64,000 nt of DNA from assembly GCA_013138865.1 (NCBI GenBank), contig WTBY01000025.1, forward strand, positions 1-64,000, written 5' to 3'. Positions within the stretch are counted from its first letter, which is position 1, and each line of letters opens with the position of its first letter. Source of the DNA: Helicobacteraceae bacterium (GTDB lineage Bacteria > Campylobacterota > Campylobacteria > Campylobacterales > Sulfurimonadaceae). The notes below the pieces were generated by a model that saw only the letters and a program-made list of their open reading frames with translations, had not been told where the DNA came from and ran no database searches. Position numbers and translations under genes: made by a program. Below are positions 1 through 9,505 of this stretch, in pieces.

Positions 1-126
1 ATGACTATAATAATTATAGACCTCACTCAACTTTAGGTAAATTAAGCCCTATTGAATATTTAGATAAGTATCATTTAGAGATGAATTATTCCGTTTGAAC
101 TAGTATGGTTTAAGGGGAGGCTTACA
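1..126 (+). mobile_element. Right end of an IS3-family insertion sequence (partial)
   Basis: The window opens inside an insertion sequence. The plus strand encodes the C-terminus of an IS3-type transposase (stop at 96-98), followed by a short noncoding tail that I place as ending in ...GGCTTACA at about 126. A terminal CA on the right matches the TG...CA ends usual for the IS3 family. The left end and most of the transposase gene lie outside the window, so the other inverted repeat and any target duplication cannot be checked. The element sits inside a minus-strand sensor gene and ends its reading frame. Confidence 0.75.
3..98 (+). CDS. IS3-family transposase OrfB, C-terminal 31 residues (partial)
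   Basis: Reading from base 3 gives 31 residues and a TGA stop. They contain YNNYRPHSTLG followed by LSPIEYL, the signature that follows the last catalytic glutamate in the rve integrase domain of IS3/IS150 OrfB transposases (usual form YNxxRPHSxLGxLSPxEF). The DDE catalytic residues lie upstream, outside the window. The gene was probably intact up to the window edge, but this cannot be seen. It runs opposite to, and overlaps, the false C-terminal extension of the truncated sensor gene. Confidence 0.8.
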   Translation, partial: DYNNYRPHSTLGKLSPIEYLDKYHLEMNYSV

Positions 127-803
127 GTATATGGAAAAAACTCTATAAAAATTCCAGCTTGTGTCATAGTAAAAATACTAAGACTAAATACCATTCCAAA
201 AAAATAGACGTACTGTATATGTCTTAATGCAAAATATAGGTAACTGTTGTAAATTAAAAGAGCAAATATCGCTCCTATAAAAATAGCAAACATTATGTGC
301 ATATTCTTTTTGGAATTATAATAATTTTGTTCATTAAAAATATTTATATGAACTATTATAGAATTTTTTGTAGAGTATTTTGCTAAAAAAGTGTAAGTTT
401 CTCCTTTTTTGACATCTACTTTTAGTAATGCATCATAACTATTAGTCTCTTTGTTTTGAATGCCACTTTGTACCTTTTTTAAAAGTTTTTTATCTTTCAA
501 AAAATAGAGCTCTATGTTCGTAACACTTACTGTATCTATATGTTGAATATATAATTTTTTTATATCGCTGGTAACATAAATATCTGTTTTAACCCATAAA
601 ACCTTACCTTTACTAAGTCCAAATGAACGTTTGTTTACGGTGGTTTTTGTAAATTTTTGGTTTAAAATAGTGCCGATATTGTATTGATTATTTGTATCTT
701 CAAGGTACTTGAGTTGAAAGTCTGTTATATTTACATTTGTATGATTCACCTCTACGGCAAAAAGAATATAAGTAAAAGATATAAGTAATAGTAAAAATTT
801 CAA
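75..803 (-). pseudogene. 7TM-DISM sensor protein, 3' end lost to an IS insertion
   Basis: The product starts with a signal peptide (residues 1-16), followed by a periplasmic beta-rich region of about 150 residues resembling the 7TMR-DISM extracellular domain, then the first membrane helices of a 7TM-DISM module (from about residue 168). About 225 residues are native. The last 17 are read from the insertion-sequence end (bases 75-126) and stop at 75-77. Family members normally have seven helices and a cytoplasmic kinase, GGDEF or phosphatase output, all missing here. A residual membrane fragment could be made, but signalling is very likely lost. The rest of the gene should lie on the far side of the element, outside the window. 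Confidence 0.75.
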
Positions 804-1083
804 AAAAACCTCTTGAGTAATAATTTACATATTATAATATCATATTGAGGTCTCAATGAGGTTTATTCATTAACACCATAATAGTTTTAGCTTCTATTAA
901 GTCGTATTTGATACTAATTTTGAAAAAGATTATATTGATTTATAATATGGTTTATGACAAAATTTTTCATTAAGCTGTACAAGAGAAACAAGAGAGTTCT
1001 AAGAAAGAAACTAAAATATTTCCTTGAAAGTAATATATGAGTATAATAAAGCTCTTAGAAATTATTATAAAAGGTAAAATTAA
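804..1083. other. Intergenic region between the sensor relic and kdsA
   Basis: This is 280 bases of AT-rich DNA between divergent genes. No open frame, repeat or convincing hairpin was seen apart from the kdsA -10 box listed separately. The promoter of the truncated sensor gene should also lie here on the minus strand, but no clear box was picked out. Confidence 0.5.
1042..1047 (+). promoter_or_regulatory. TATAAT -10 box for kdsA-ribH-nusB
   Basis: A perfect TATAAT lies 36 bases before the kdsA start codon in AT-rich DNA, without an obvious -35 box, as is usual for sigma-70 promoters in Campylobacterota. Confidence 0.55.
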
Positions 1084-1878
1084 ATGATTTTATTAGCAGG
1101 ACCGTGTGTGATCGAGAGTGAAGAGCAACTTTTTAAAATTGCACATTCATTAAAAGAGTACCAAGATAATGACAAAATAGATTTTTACTTTAAAGCTAGT
1201 TTTGATAAGGCAAATAGAACTTCATTAGAGAGCTTTAGAGGACCTGGTTTAGAAGAGGGTTTAAGACTGCTACAAAAAGTTAAAGATGAGTTTGGTTACA
1301 AGATCGTAACAGATGTACATGAAAGTTCACAAGTTAAAGCGATCGCAGAAGTAGCTGATATAATTCAAATACCAGCTTTTCTTTGTCGCCAAACAGACCT
1401 TTTAGTTGCTGCTGCAAAAACAGATCTGATCGTAAATATAAAAAAAGGTCAGTTTATAAACCCAGTTGATATGCAGTACTCAGCTTTGAAAGTTTTAAAA
1501 ACTAGAGGTTGTGATGAGCTCTCGTATGAGAACTCAAAAAAGCATAAACTTCTTCTTTGTGAGCGAGGTAGTAGTTTTGGTTACAACAACTTAGTTGTAG
1601 ATATGCGTTCACTTGTGATCATGAGAGAGTTTGCACCAGTTATTTTTGATGCTACTCACTCTGTGCAGATGCCAGGAATGGGTGGAAAAACAGGCGGAGA
1701 CAGCTCAATGGTTCCACATCTAGCTAAAGGTGCAGCTGCTATTGGTGTTGATGGTTTCTTTTTTGAAACACATTTTGATCCAAGTGTTGCTTTGAGTGAT
1801 GGTGCAAATATGCTAAAATTAGACCAATTAAAAAAATTAACTTTCAAACTTCTTGAAATAGAAGAAGTTTCAAAATAA
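1084..1878 (+). CDS. kdsA: 3-deoxy-8-phosphooctulonate synthase (KDO-8-P synthase)
   Basis: KdsA condenses phosphoenolpyruvate with arabinose 5-phosphate to KDO-8-phosphate, the first committed step to the KDO of lipopolysaccharide, in the cytosol. The 264 residues begin directly with LAGPCVIES, the N-terminal PEP-binding strand of the family, and carry [12 protein letters not shown], the CRQTDLL segment and a C-terminal [10 protein letters not shown]. Length is close to the usual 265-285. The ATG at 1084 follows AAAAGGTAAAA. It is the first gene of a tight run with ribH (14-nt gap) and nusB. Assignment is firm. Confidence 0.96.
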   Translation: MILLAGPCVIESEEQLFKIAHSLKEYQDNDKIDFYFKASFDKANRTSLESFRGPGLEEGLRLLQKVKDEFGYKIVTDVHESSQVKAIAEVADIIQIPAFLCRQTDLLVAAAKTDLIVNIKKGQFINPVDMQYSALKVLKTRGCDELSYENSKKHKLLLCERGSSFGYNNLVVDMRSLVIMREFAPVIFDATHSVQMPGMGGKTGGDSSMVPHLAKGAAAIGVDGFFFETHFDPSVALSDGANMLKLDQLKKLTFKLLEIEEVSK

Positions 1879-1892
1879 AAAGGAAATAGAAA

Positions 1893-2366
1893 ATGAAAAT
1901 TATAGAAGGTAACTTAAGCTTAAAAGGACACGAAAAGGTTCTTATTATTAATGGTAGATTTAACCATATTATCACAGATCGTCTTGTTGAGGGTGCACGT
2001 GATGCATTTATTCGTCATGGTGGAAATGATGACAATTTAGATCTTATTTTAGTTCCTGGTGCTTTTGAAGTTCCTTTCGCTCTCTCAAAAGCTGTTGAGA
2101 GTAGTAAGTATGATGCTATTTGTTGTGTTGGTGCAGTTATTCGTGGTTCTACTCCACATTTTGACTATATCTCCGCTGAGGCTACAAAAGGGATCGCTAC
2201 TGTTGGTATTAGTGCAGGTATTCCTGTTTCTAATGGCGTTTTAACTACTGACACTATTGAGCAAGCGATCGAGAGAGCTGGTTCTAAAGCTGGTAACAAA
2301 GGTGGCGAAGCTATGGTTACGATCATAGAGATGCTTGATCTTTATGCAAATATGAAAGCTAACTAA
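1893..2366 (+). CDS. ribH: 6,7-dimethyl-8-ribityllumazine synthase
   Basis: RibH joins 5-amino-6-ribitylaminouracil with 3,4-dihydroxy-2-butanone 4-phosphate to give the riboflavin precursor; the enzyme assembles into icosahedral or pentameric particles. The 157 residues show the substrate loop GAFEVPFAL, then [13 protein letters not shown] with the catalytic histidine, and [11 protein letters not shown] near the C-terminus. Start ATG is preceded by AAGGAAATAG. The stop overlaps the nusB start by one base (TAATG), so the two are translationally coupled, a pairing common in bacteria. ribA lies far away in this window, at 54.9 kb. Confidence 0.96.
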   Translation: MKIIEGNLSLKGHEKVLIINGRFNHIITDRLVEGARDAFIRHGGNDDNLDLILVPGAFEVPFALSKAVESSKYDAICCVGAVIRGSTPHFDYISAEATKGIATVGISAGIPVSNGVLTTDTIEQAIERAGSKAGNKGGEAMVTIIEMLDLYANMKAN

Positions 2367-2764
2367 TGGCAACTCGTCATCATGCTAGAATGGCAGTAGT
2401 TTCACTACTGTACGCTTACGACCTAGGTAATAAAGAGATAGGTGAATACTCTGATGAAATTTTAGAAGAGAAGAAAATTCGTAATAAACAACGAGAGTTC
2501 GCAAATGGACTTTTTCATGGAGTTATGGAGAACTTAGAAGCTGTAGATATTGCGATCGAGAAACATCTAAAAGACTGGGACTTTGAGCGTCTTGGTGCTA
2601 TCGAGAGAGCTACACTTCGTCTTGCTGGTTACGAAATTATTTTTGGTGATTTAGATGATCCTGTAGTTATAAATGAAGCTATAGAAATTACTAAAGCTTT
2701 TGGTAGCGAGCAGTCTCCCAAGTTTATAAATGGTGTACTTGACGCTATCTCTAAAGATAAATAA
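2366..2764 (+). CDS. nusB: Transcription antitermination factor NusB
   Basis: NusB is a small all-helical RNA-binding protein that with NusE (ribosomal protein S10) binds boxA and supports antitermination of rRNA operons. At 132 residues it has the usual size. It shows the basic N-terminus MATRHHARM, the DWDFERLGAIERATLRLA helix and the C-terminal PVVINEAIEITKAFG motif that mark the family. It begins on the ATG overlapping the ribH stop and ends only 3 nt before the multiheme cytochrome gene. Confidence 0.95.
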   Translation: MATRHHARMAVVSLLYAYDLGNKEIGEYSDEILEEKKIRNKQREFANGLFHGVMENLEAVDIAIEKHLKDWDFERLGAIERATLRLAGYEIIFGDLDDPVVINEAIEITKAFGSEQSPKFINGVLDAISKDK

Positions 2765-2767
2765 AAT

Positions 2768-5158
2768 ATGAAAATCATTACCCTTTTACTTTTAGCTACT
2801 ATAGCTTTTGCTGAGCCTAAAAATAGCTGTATAGAGTGTCATAAAGGGATTGAAGATATTAGAGATAAAGACTCTGGTATGATGAAAGCAATTTACGATA
2901 TGGCTGAAATGGCTGGCGTAAAGGGTAATGATTGTGTTGTTTGTCATGGTGGTAATCCATCAGCTTCTAAAAAAGATTTAGCACACTCTTCGTCGCTTAA
3001 ATTCTTTTTAGAGAATGAAGGTCCTAAAGAGTTCTATCCATCCCCAAGTTCACCTTGGATCAATGAAAACAGTTGTGGTGTATGTCACCCAGAACAAGTT
3101 GGTGCACAACACAACTCGCTTATGCAGACAGAGCAGGGAAAAATTCAAGGAGCACTTTGGAGTTTTGGTGCTATGAATGGTTACAAACATGATATAGGTA
3201 CTTATGACACAAATAACTCTACTGATCCTCATACAAGGTTAGGAACACAGAAATATAGATCATATATGAATAAGCTATCAGAGTTAGAGCCAAATGTATT
3301 TCCTAAACAGATGCGTCAACTTCCCCAAGCTCCAACAGCTGAAGAGGTTGAAAAAGATCCTACACTTGCAGTTTACACTTACTTGCGTCAAGATTGTCTA
3401 CGTTGTCATACTGGTTCAAAAGGTCGTAAAGCATTTGGTGACTATAGAGGAGTAGGTTGTGCTTCTTGTCATATACCTTATTCAAACTCTGGACTATATG
3501 AAGGTGCTGATAAGTCAATAGATAAAAAAGAAGCAGGTCACCTGCTTGTGCACTCTATACAGAGTTCAAGAAAAGCTAAAGTAAAAGTTGGCGACGTTGA
3601 ATACTCGGGTATTCCAGTTGAGACATGTTCAACTTGTCACAATCGTGGAAAAAGAATTGGTGTTTCATACCAAGGTCTAATGGAGACAGAATATAACGCT
3701 CCATATGATGAAAAAGGTAATGCACAAAAGAAGCTCCATACAAAAAGATACCTTCATATGAAAGAGGACATTCACTACTCTAAGGGTATGTTATGTCAAG
3801 ACTGTCATACTTCAAATGATATGCATGGAGATGGTTTTTTAGGTGGAACGACACTAGCCGCAGTTGAGATCGAGTGTCAAGACTGTCATGGAACAACTTC
3901 TAAATATCCATGGGAATTACCATTAGGCTATTCTGATGAATTTAACACAACTGCAAAAACTGGTAAGCCTCGTGGTGTCGCCCAAGATGTTGCAAAGTAT
4001 CTTAAAAAAGGTCATGTGCCAGAAAAAAAAGATGGCTATTTATTAACAGCTCGTGGAAATCCACTTCATAAAGCAGTTCGCAAAGGTGACAAAATTATTA
4101 TGCACCTAGCGAGTGGAAAAAATATAACTCTAACTCCTCTTAAAAAGCTTAAAGAAGAAAAGAAGATCTCTAAAAAAGGTCTGATCGCAATGGATCAAAT
4201 TAGCGCTCATACTGATAAGTTAGAGTGTTATACTTGTCATGCAACTTGGGCACCGCAATGTTATGGTTGTCATGTTAAAATTGACTACTCTAAAGGTCAA
4301 CAGAATGTTGACTACCTAAAAGCTTCTCATGATCACGATATACATGGTGCTACTGGCGATATGAAAAAAGACTTACGTGAGTATTTAGTAGATGGAAAAG
4401 TAACCGAAACTAGATCATTCCTTCGTTGGGAAGATCCAGCTCTTTCGCAAAATGGTGAAGGACGTGTTTCACCTACTGTTCCAGGGTGTCAAACTACGAT
4501 CACAGTTATAGGAAAAGATGGAAATGCACTTCTGCAAAACCATATTTTTAAAATACCAAATGTTGAAGGTGCAGGTGAAGAGGGACAGTTGGCTATTGAT
4601 ATGTCACCTATTCAGCCACACACTATTCAAAAAGAGGCTCGAGAGTGTGAAAGCTGTCACACTAACCCTAAAGCTTTAGGTTATGGTATTGGTAATAACA
4701 AACTTATGGCTGATCCTTCTAAACCAACTATTATAGACCTTATGAGTGCAGATGGTAAGCCAATACCTAAAATTTATAACACTCAAATTCAAGCTATACC
4801 AAACTTGAAAATGGAGTACTCTAAGTTTGTAGATGAGAATGGAACACAACGCCAAACAGTAGGACATCACTGGAAACTTTCACAACCACTTACTAACCTA
4901 CAGCGATCTATTATTGATCGTGAAGGTGTATGTATCTCTTGTCATCAAAGTATACCTCGTGGTGACATAGCTATGAGTCTTATCTCTTTTATGGCAGAAA
5001 AAAGTGGAATAGTGATAGATAATAATTTTCATAAATCACTTCTTCATAGACTTCTTTTAGAGTCTGCATGGTTAGAGGTTTTAGGCGGAGTTTTTGTAGG
5101 ATTATTTATTCTGTATAAAATTTTACAAAGAAGAAAAGATAAAAAAAGATGGAAATAG
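2768..5158 (+). CDS. Twelve-heme membrane-anchored c-type cytochrome
   Basis: A 796-residue multiheme cytochrome. I count twelve CXXCH heme-attachment motifs, from CIECH near residue 21 to CISCH near residue 730. A signal peptide (MKIITLLLLATIAFA) and one C-terminal helix (about residues 765-783) followed by RRKDKKRWK indicate a periplasmic body anchored in the inner membrane with a short basic cytoplasmic tail. It is probably an electron-transfer protein or reductase using quinol electrons; the substrate cannot be read from sequence. The gene runs without a gap into mqnC (menaquinone synthesis), which fits a respiratory role. A related multiheme reductase subunit is possible. Confidence 0.8.
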   Translation: MKIITLLLLATIAFAEPKNSCIECHKGIEDIRDKDSGMMKAIYDMAEMAGVKGNDCVVCHGGNPSASKKDLAHSSSLKFFLENEGPKEFYPSPSSPWINENSCGVCHPEQVGAQHNSLMQTEQGKIQGALWSFGAMNGYKHDIGTYDTNNSTDPHTRLGTQKYRSYMNKLSELEPNVFPKQMRQLPQAPTAEEVEKDPTLAVYTYLRQDCLRCHTGSKGRKAFGDYRGVGCASCHIPYSNSGLYEGADKSIDKKEAGHLLVHSIQSSRKAKVKVGDVEYSGIPVETCSTCHNRGKRIGVSYQGLMETEYNAPYDEKGNAQKKLHTKRYLHMKEDIHYSKGMLCQDCHTSNDMHGDGFLGGTTLAAVEIECQDCHGTTSKYPWELPLGYSDEFNTTAKTGKPRGVAQDVAKYLKKGHVPEKKDGYLLTARGNPLHKAVRKGDKIIMHLASGKNITLTPLKKLKEEKKISKKGLIAMDQISAHTDKLECYTCHATWAPQCYGCHVKIDYSKGQQNVDYLKASHDHDIHGATGDMKKDLREYLVDGKVTETRSFLRWEDPALSQNGEGRVSPTVPGCQTTITVIGKDGNALLQNHIFKIPNVEGAGEEGQLAIDMSPIQPHTIQKEARECESCHTNPKALGYGIGNNKLMADPSKPTIIDLMSADGKPIPKIYNTQIQAIPNLKMEYSKFVDENGTQRQTVGHHWKLSQPLTNLQRSIIDREGVCISCHQSIPRGDIAMSLISFMAEKSGIVIDNNFHKSLLHRLLLESAWLEVLGGVFVGLFILYKILQRRKDKKRWK

Positions 5159-6208
5159 ATGAGTAGATTAACCAAAGAAGAAGCACTTGATTTAATTCAA
5201 AATGCAGATCTTAAAGATCTAGGTATTATGGCTTCTAAAGTAAAAAAAGACAAACATCCCAAGGGTATCACAACTTTTGTGATTGATCGTAACATTAACT
5301 ACACTAACATATGTTGGGTTGATTGTAAATTTTGTGCATTTTATAGACATGAAAAAGATGAAGATGCTTATGTACTTACTTTTGAAGAGATAGATGAAAA
5401 AATAGATGAACTTCTAGAAATTGGTGGAACTCAGATTCTTTTTCAAGGTGGAGTTCATCCAAAGTTAAAAATAGAGTGGTACGAAAATTTAGTAGAGCAT
5501 ATTCACTCTAAATACCCAGAACTTACTATTCATGGTTTCTCTTCGATCGAGCTTGATTATATAGCTAGAATCTCTAAAATAAGCATTAAAGAGGTTTTGA
5601 CTCGTCTAAAGGCTAAAGGTTTAGCTTCTATACCAGGAGCTGGTGCTGAGATCTTGAATGATGAAGTACGTGATCTTATTGCCCCACGCAAAATAGATAC
5701 TTCTGTATGGTTAGATGTTCATGAGGTAGCACACTCTTTAGGAATAAAGTCAACTGCAACTATGATGTATGGAACATTAGAAAGTGATGAGCAGATAATA
5801 GAGCATTTTGACGTAGTACGAGAGTTACAAGATAAAACAGGTGGTTTTCGTGCTTTTATAATGTGGTCTTTTCAAGGTGAAAATACTCAACTTTTAGCAG
5901 AGCATCCAGAGATAAAAAAACAGTCAGCTTCACGTTACTTAAGACTTTTAGCAGTGGCACGTCTTTATTTAGATAATTTTGATAATATTCAAAGTTCATG
6001 GGTAACACAGGGTGCGTATATTGGACAGTTAGCATTAAAATTTGGAGCAAATGATTTAGGATCAACAATGATGGAAGAAAATGTAGTAAAGAGTGCTGGA
6101 GCTTCATTTAGGTTGGCTTCGGATGAGTTGATAGAACTTATAAAAGGTGTTGGTGAAATAGCAGCAATCAGAAATACCGCATATAAAACATTAAAAGTGT
6201 GTAAATGA
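5159..6208 (+). CDS. mqnC: Cyclic dehypoxanthinyl futalosine synthase (menaquinone, futalosine pathway)
   Basis: A radical SAM enzyme converting dehypoxanthinyl futalosine to its cyclic form in the futalosine route to menaquinone. The 349 residues carry the cluster-binding cysteines C52-x3-C56-x2-C59 (NYTNICWVDCKFCAFYR) and the MqnC-like stretches GGTQILFQGG and SIPGAGAEIL. MqnE, the close paralogue, normally has a different loop (NKCRFCAF), so MqnC is preferred. ATG at 5159 comes directly after the cytochrome stop. Its stop overlaps the next gene by 4 nt (ATGA). Confidence 0.92.
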   Translation: MSRLTKEEALDLIQNADLKDLGIMASKVKKDKHPKGITTFVIDRNINYTNICWVDCKFCAFYRHEKDEDAYVLTFEEIDEKIDELLEIGGTQILFQGGVHPKLKIEWYENLVEHIHSKYPELTIHGFSSIELDYIARISKISIKEVLTRLKAKGLASIPGAGAEILNDEVRDLIAPRKIDTSVWLDVHEVAHSLGIKSTATMMYGTLESDEQIIEHFDVVRELQDKTGGFRAFIMWSFQGENTQLLAEHPEIKKQSASRYLRLLAVARLYLDNFDNIQSSWVTQGAYIGQLALKFGANDLGSTMMEENVVKSAGASFRLASDELIELIKGVGEIAAIRNTAYKTLKVCK

Positions 6209-7497
6209 AATTTTTAATAGCAATTGTATTAATAGGACAGATAATTATGGCAGCAGTAATAGAAAAAGTAAATGTTAAAGATATAGAAGTTCCTCTTATT
6301 TATGAGGAAGATAAAAGATTACCAATAGTCACTATAAAAGTCGTTTTCAGAGTAAGCGGATCTAGTCAAGATGAAAAAAATAGTGGTCTTGCAAAACTAT
6401 CAGCAAAAATGATGAGTGAGGGAACACTAAAAAAAGGTGCTATTGCATTTGCTGAAGAGTTAGACTCTAAAGCTATTCATTTAGGCGTTGGTGCCGGTGT
6501 TGAGACTTTTAGTTTTGATATTGATGTTTTAAAAGATGAATACACTAGTGCAGTTGATCTTTTTAAAGAGCTTTTAGAAGATCCAAACTTAAGTAAAAAG
6601 ACATTAGAAAAAGTTAAAAAAATAACTATAGGCTCTCTTACAAGAAAAGAGAACGACTTTGATTATACAGCTTCTGCAGAGCTGAAAAAGCTTCTATTTA
6701 GTGGAACACTCTCAGAGCCGCAATTAGGTACAATTGAGAGTGTAGAGAATATAAAACTCTCAGAAGTTAAAAAGTTTTTAAAAGATCACCTTGTTATATC
6801 TCGCGCTATGGTTGTGATAGGTGGAGATATTTCACTTAGTGAAGCTAAAGCCGCAATGAAGAGTATTTTAAAACTATTAGCTAAAGGTAAGAGTTCTGAA
6901 CTTATGCACCAAATAGCAAGCTCATCTGAAAAAGAGAGTGTCTTAGAACGTAAGACTGAACAAGCATATATCTATTTTGGAGCGCCTTATAATATGGACA
7001 AAAACTCTAAAGAGTACTATAAAGCTCGTGTTAGTATGTTTGTTTTAGGTGCAGGTGGTTTTGGTAGTCGTCTTATGGAAGAGATTAGAGTTAAACGTGG
7101 ACTTGCTTACTCGGCGTACTGCTATACACGCATAACAAAAAGTACAAGCTCGTTTAATGGACATATGCAGACTAAACTAGACTCCATGGATGAGGCTAAA
7201 AAAGTTACACAAGAGGTAATATCTAATTTTGTTAAAAATGGTATAACAGCTAAAGAGTTAGACCAAGCTAAAAAATATCTTCAAGGTAGTGAGCCACTAA
7301 GAACTGAGACACTTGCTCAAAGATTAGGACGTACTTTTGGTGAGTATTATGATGGCCTTCCTCTTGGAAATTCAGCTATAGAGTTAGAAAAAATTGCTAA
7401 ATTAACTTTAGAAGATATTAACAAATTTATAAAAGAACATAGTGAAATTAATAAACTCTCATTTGCGATCGTAACTAATGAAAGTAAAAAGAAGTAG
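6205..7497 (+). CDS. M16-family peptidase-like protein lacking the zinc motif
   Basis: The 430 residues follow the M16 (insulinase/PqqL) fold order: signal peptide (about 1-16), N-terminal domain, then a C-terminal domain with the characteristic SRLMEEIRVKRGLAYS segment. Where active members have HxxEH this protein has GLAKLSAKMMSEGT (residues 61-74), so all zinc ligands at that site are replaced. This resembles the inactive subunits that pair with an active M16 partner; no partner is in the window. Export is inferred from the signal peptide. ATG overlaps the mqnC stop by 4 nt; an M-A-A start at residue 15 would remove the signal. Confidence 0.8.
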   Translation: MKFLIAIVLIGQIIMAAVIEKVNVKDIEVPLIYEEDKRLPIVTIKVVFRVSGSSQDEKNSGLAKLSAKMMSEGTLKKGAIAFAEELDSKAIHLGVGAGVETFSFDIDVLKDEYTSAVDLFKELLEDPNLSKKTLEKVKKITIGSLTRKENDFDYTASAELKKLLFSGTLSEPQLGTIESVENIKLSEVKKFLKDHLVISRAMVVIGGDISLSEAKAAMKSILKLLAKGKSSELMHQIASSSEKESVLERKTEQAYIYFGAPYNMDKNSKEYYKARVSMFVLGAGGFGSRLMEEIRVKRGLAYSAYCYTRITKSTSSFNGHMQTKLDSMDEAKKVTQEVISNFVKNGITAKELDQAKKYLQGSEPLRTETLAQRLGRTFGEYYDGLPLGNSAIELEKIAKLTLEDINKFIKEHSEINKLSFAIVTNESKKK

Positions 7498-7502
7498 AGA
7501 AA

Positions 7503-8171
7503 ATGAAAAAAATATTAATGATCGAAGATGACTTAGAACTTGCAGAAATTTTAAGTGAGTTTTTAGAGTCGATAGAGTGTAAAATAGATGTAGAAGACGA
7601 CCCATTTAATGCACTAAGCCGTCTAAAACTACAAAGTTACGATCTTGTTATTTTAGATCTAACACTTCCTGGTATGGATGGTTTGGAAGTTTGTGAAGCT
7701 ATTCGTGAAAAACATAATATCCCTATTATTATCTCTTCTGCTAGATCGGACATTAATGACAAACTAAAAGCTCTTGAGTTAGGTGCAGATGACTACCTAC
7801 CTAAACCTTATGATCCAAGGGAGCTAGAAGCAAGAATTCACACTATTATGCGTCGCTACTATCCAACAAAGAGTGCATCTGCAAAAGATGAGTTTCATAG
7901 TGATTATGAACTAAATGAAGAAGAGATAACTATAAAATATAAGAATAGAGTTTTAGATCTTACCTTAGCAGAGTATGGAATACTAAAATGTCTTATCAAT
8001 AAACAAGGTATAGTAGTTTCACGAGAAGAGATTATTTCGAGTGTTAATGAGATTAATGATGACTCAACAAACAAGAGTATAGACGTTATGATAGGACGTA
8101 TAAGAGCAAAGCTCGTAGATAAATTGCTGATTGAATCAGTAAGAGGAATAGGTTACAAACTTCTTAGATGA
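7503..8171 (+). CDS. OmpR-family response regulator, ArsR-like
   Basis: The 222-residue protein has a receiver domain (about residues 1-118) with acidic E8-D9-D10, phosphoacceptor D52 in LVILDLTLPGMDG and lysine in LPKPYDP, followed by a winged-helix output domain (about 130-222) ending in VRGIGYKLLR. It acts as a DNA-binding regulator controlled by phosphorylation. Its stop overlaps the histidine-kinase start by 4 nt (ATGA). The partner kinase has the H-box style of the epsilonproteobacterial ArsS group (acid response in Helicobacter), but the signal sensed here is unknown. Confidence 0.92.
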   Translation: MKKILMIEDDLELAEILSEFLESIECKIDVEDDPFNALSRLKLQSYDLVILDLTLPGMDGLEVCEAIREKHNIPIIISSARSDINDKLKALELGADDYLPKPYDPRELEARIHTIMRRYYPTKSASAKDEFHSDYELNEEEITIKYKNRVLDLTLAEYGILKCLINKQGIVVSREEIISSVNEINDDSTNKSIDVMIGRIRAKLVDKLLIESVRGIGYKLLR

Positions 8172-9469
8172 ACTATTTAAAACATCGTGCAGTGCTTCTT
8201 ACCGTACTTTTTGCACTCAGTGTTTCACTTTTTAGTATAAGTTATACATTTTATAAATTTTATGAGAGTAATAATAGTAGTTATGTTGATAGTATTTTTA
8301 CAAGATATTCCGTAATTACTCAAATTTTAAGAGAACATACTCAAAAAAGCTCTCCAGTAGCAGTTCTTGAAGCTAATCTTGCACTTTATAAACTCTCCTT
8401 AATAGACAATAGTGATGAGGTTCAAATTATTATTAAACTCTCAAAAGTTTTAAAACGTGAAGGTTTTCAAGCCATAGAAGAGGCACTCTTTCAAGATAAA
8501 ATGGGAGTTTATGAGCAACAAATTATTCATGATATGCGTGCTTCTATGCTTGAGTACAACAAGGAAATATACTTTTATATAGAATCATCACAAAGTGCAA
8601 CACTTATAAAAGATGAAACAATTACACCATATATGCCTTTAAAACTTCTCTATACTTTTTTAATAATTATTTTTGTTATAACATCATCCTTTTTACTTAT
8701 TTTGTCTCGTATTCGACCACTTCGTGATTTACGACAACGTATTGCTCTTTTTGGTGAAGGTAAAATGGATATAAGTTTTGCTCTTAAAGGAAGTGATGAA
8801 ATTGCACTAGTTTCAAATGAACTAGAAAATACAAGAAGTAAAATTAATGTACTTTTAGAGTCAAGAACTCTGTTTATGAGAAATATTATGCATGAGTTAA
8901 AGACTCCGATCACAAAAGGGCGTATTGCTTCAGAAATGCTACCAACCGATAAACAACGAGAACGTTTTAGTGGTATCTTTTTGCGTTTGGAAGAGTTGAT
9001 CGCAGAGTTTGCTCTTATAGAAGAGCTTACATCTGCTCAAGAGAGAATAGAGTTAAAAGAGTATAAAGTTATAGACTTAATAGATGCTGCGGTCGACATG
9101 GCAATGGTCTCAAAACATGAGGTTGCAGTAGAAATAGATGAAAATGGTAAACTTTTAGTTGATTTTAAATTTTTTACAACAGCTATAAAAAATATGATCG
9201 ATAACGGTATAAAGTACTCAAGTGATTCTAAAGTTAGTGTCAAGATGATAAATAAGTCACTATATTTTGAAAGTAAAGGAGTGGAGTTAAAACATAAACT
9301 AAGTTACTATATAGAACCATTTACTAAAGATGTAGGTGCAACAAATAGTTTTGGTTTGGGTCTTTACCTAGTGGACACTATTTTAAAAATTCATAAATTT
9401 AACTTAGAGTACAAATACCAAGATGAAAGTAATATTTTTATTTTTAACTTTAAAACTTTAAAACTTTAA
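8168..9469 (+). CDS. Sensor histidine kinase, ArsS-like
   Basis: A 433-residue membrane kinase: TM1 about residues 9-30, a periplasmic loop of roughly 125 residues, TM2 about 158-180, a HAMP-like linker, an H-box with H242 in MHELKTPITKGR, and an ATPase domain with N-box MIDNGIKYSS and G-box SFGLGLYLVD. The ITKGR variant is what I know from ArsS-type kinases of Helicobacter and Campylobacter. It is coupled to the upstream response regulator by a 4-nt overlap, so the two form a cognate pair. No gene following it belongs to the operon, and a new -10 box appears at 9506. Confidence 0.9.
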   Translation: MNYLKHRAVLLTVLFALSVSLFSISYTFYKFYESNNSSYVDSIFTRYSVITQILREHTQKSSPVAVLEANLALYKLSLIDNSDEVQIIIKLSKVLKREGFQAIEEALFQDKMGVYEQQIIHDMRASMLEYNKEIYFYIESSQSATLIKDETITPYMPLKLLYTFLIIIFVITSSFLLILSRIRPLRDLRQRIALFGEGKMDISFALKGSDEIALVSNELENTRSKINVLLESRTLFMRNIMHELKTPITKGRIASEMLPTDKQRERFSGIFLRLEELIAEFALIEELTSAQERIELKEYKVIDLIDAAVDMAMVSKHEVAVEIDENGKLLVDFKFFTTAIKNMIDNGIKYSSDSKVSVKMINKSLYFESKGVELKHKLSYYIEPFTKDVGATNSFGLGLYLVDTILKIHKFNLEYKYQDESNIFIFNFKTLKL

Positions 9470-9505
9470 GTTAACAATAAAGTATTTTAAGGCACTCTTA
9501 GTTAG

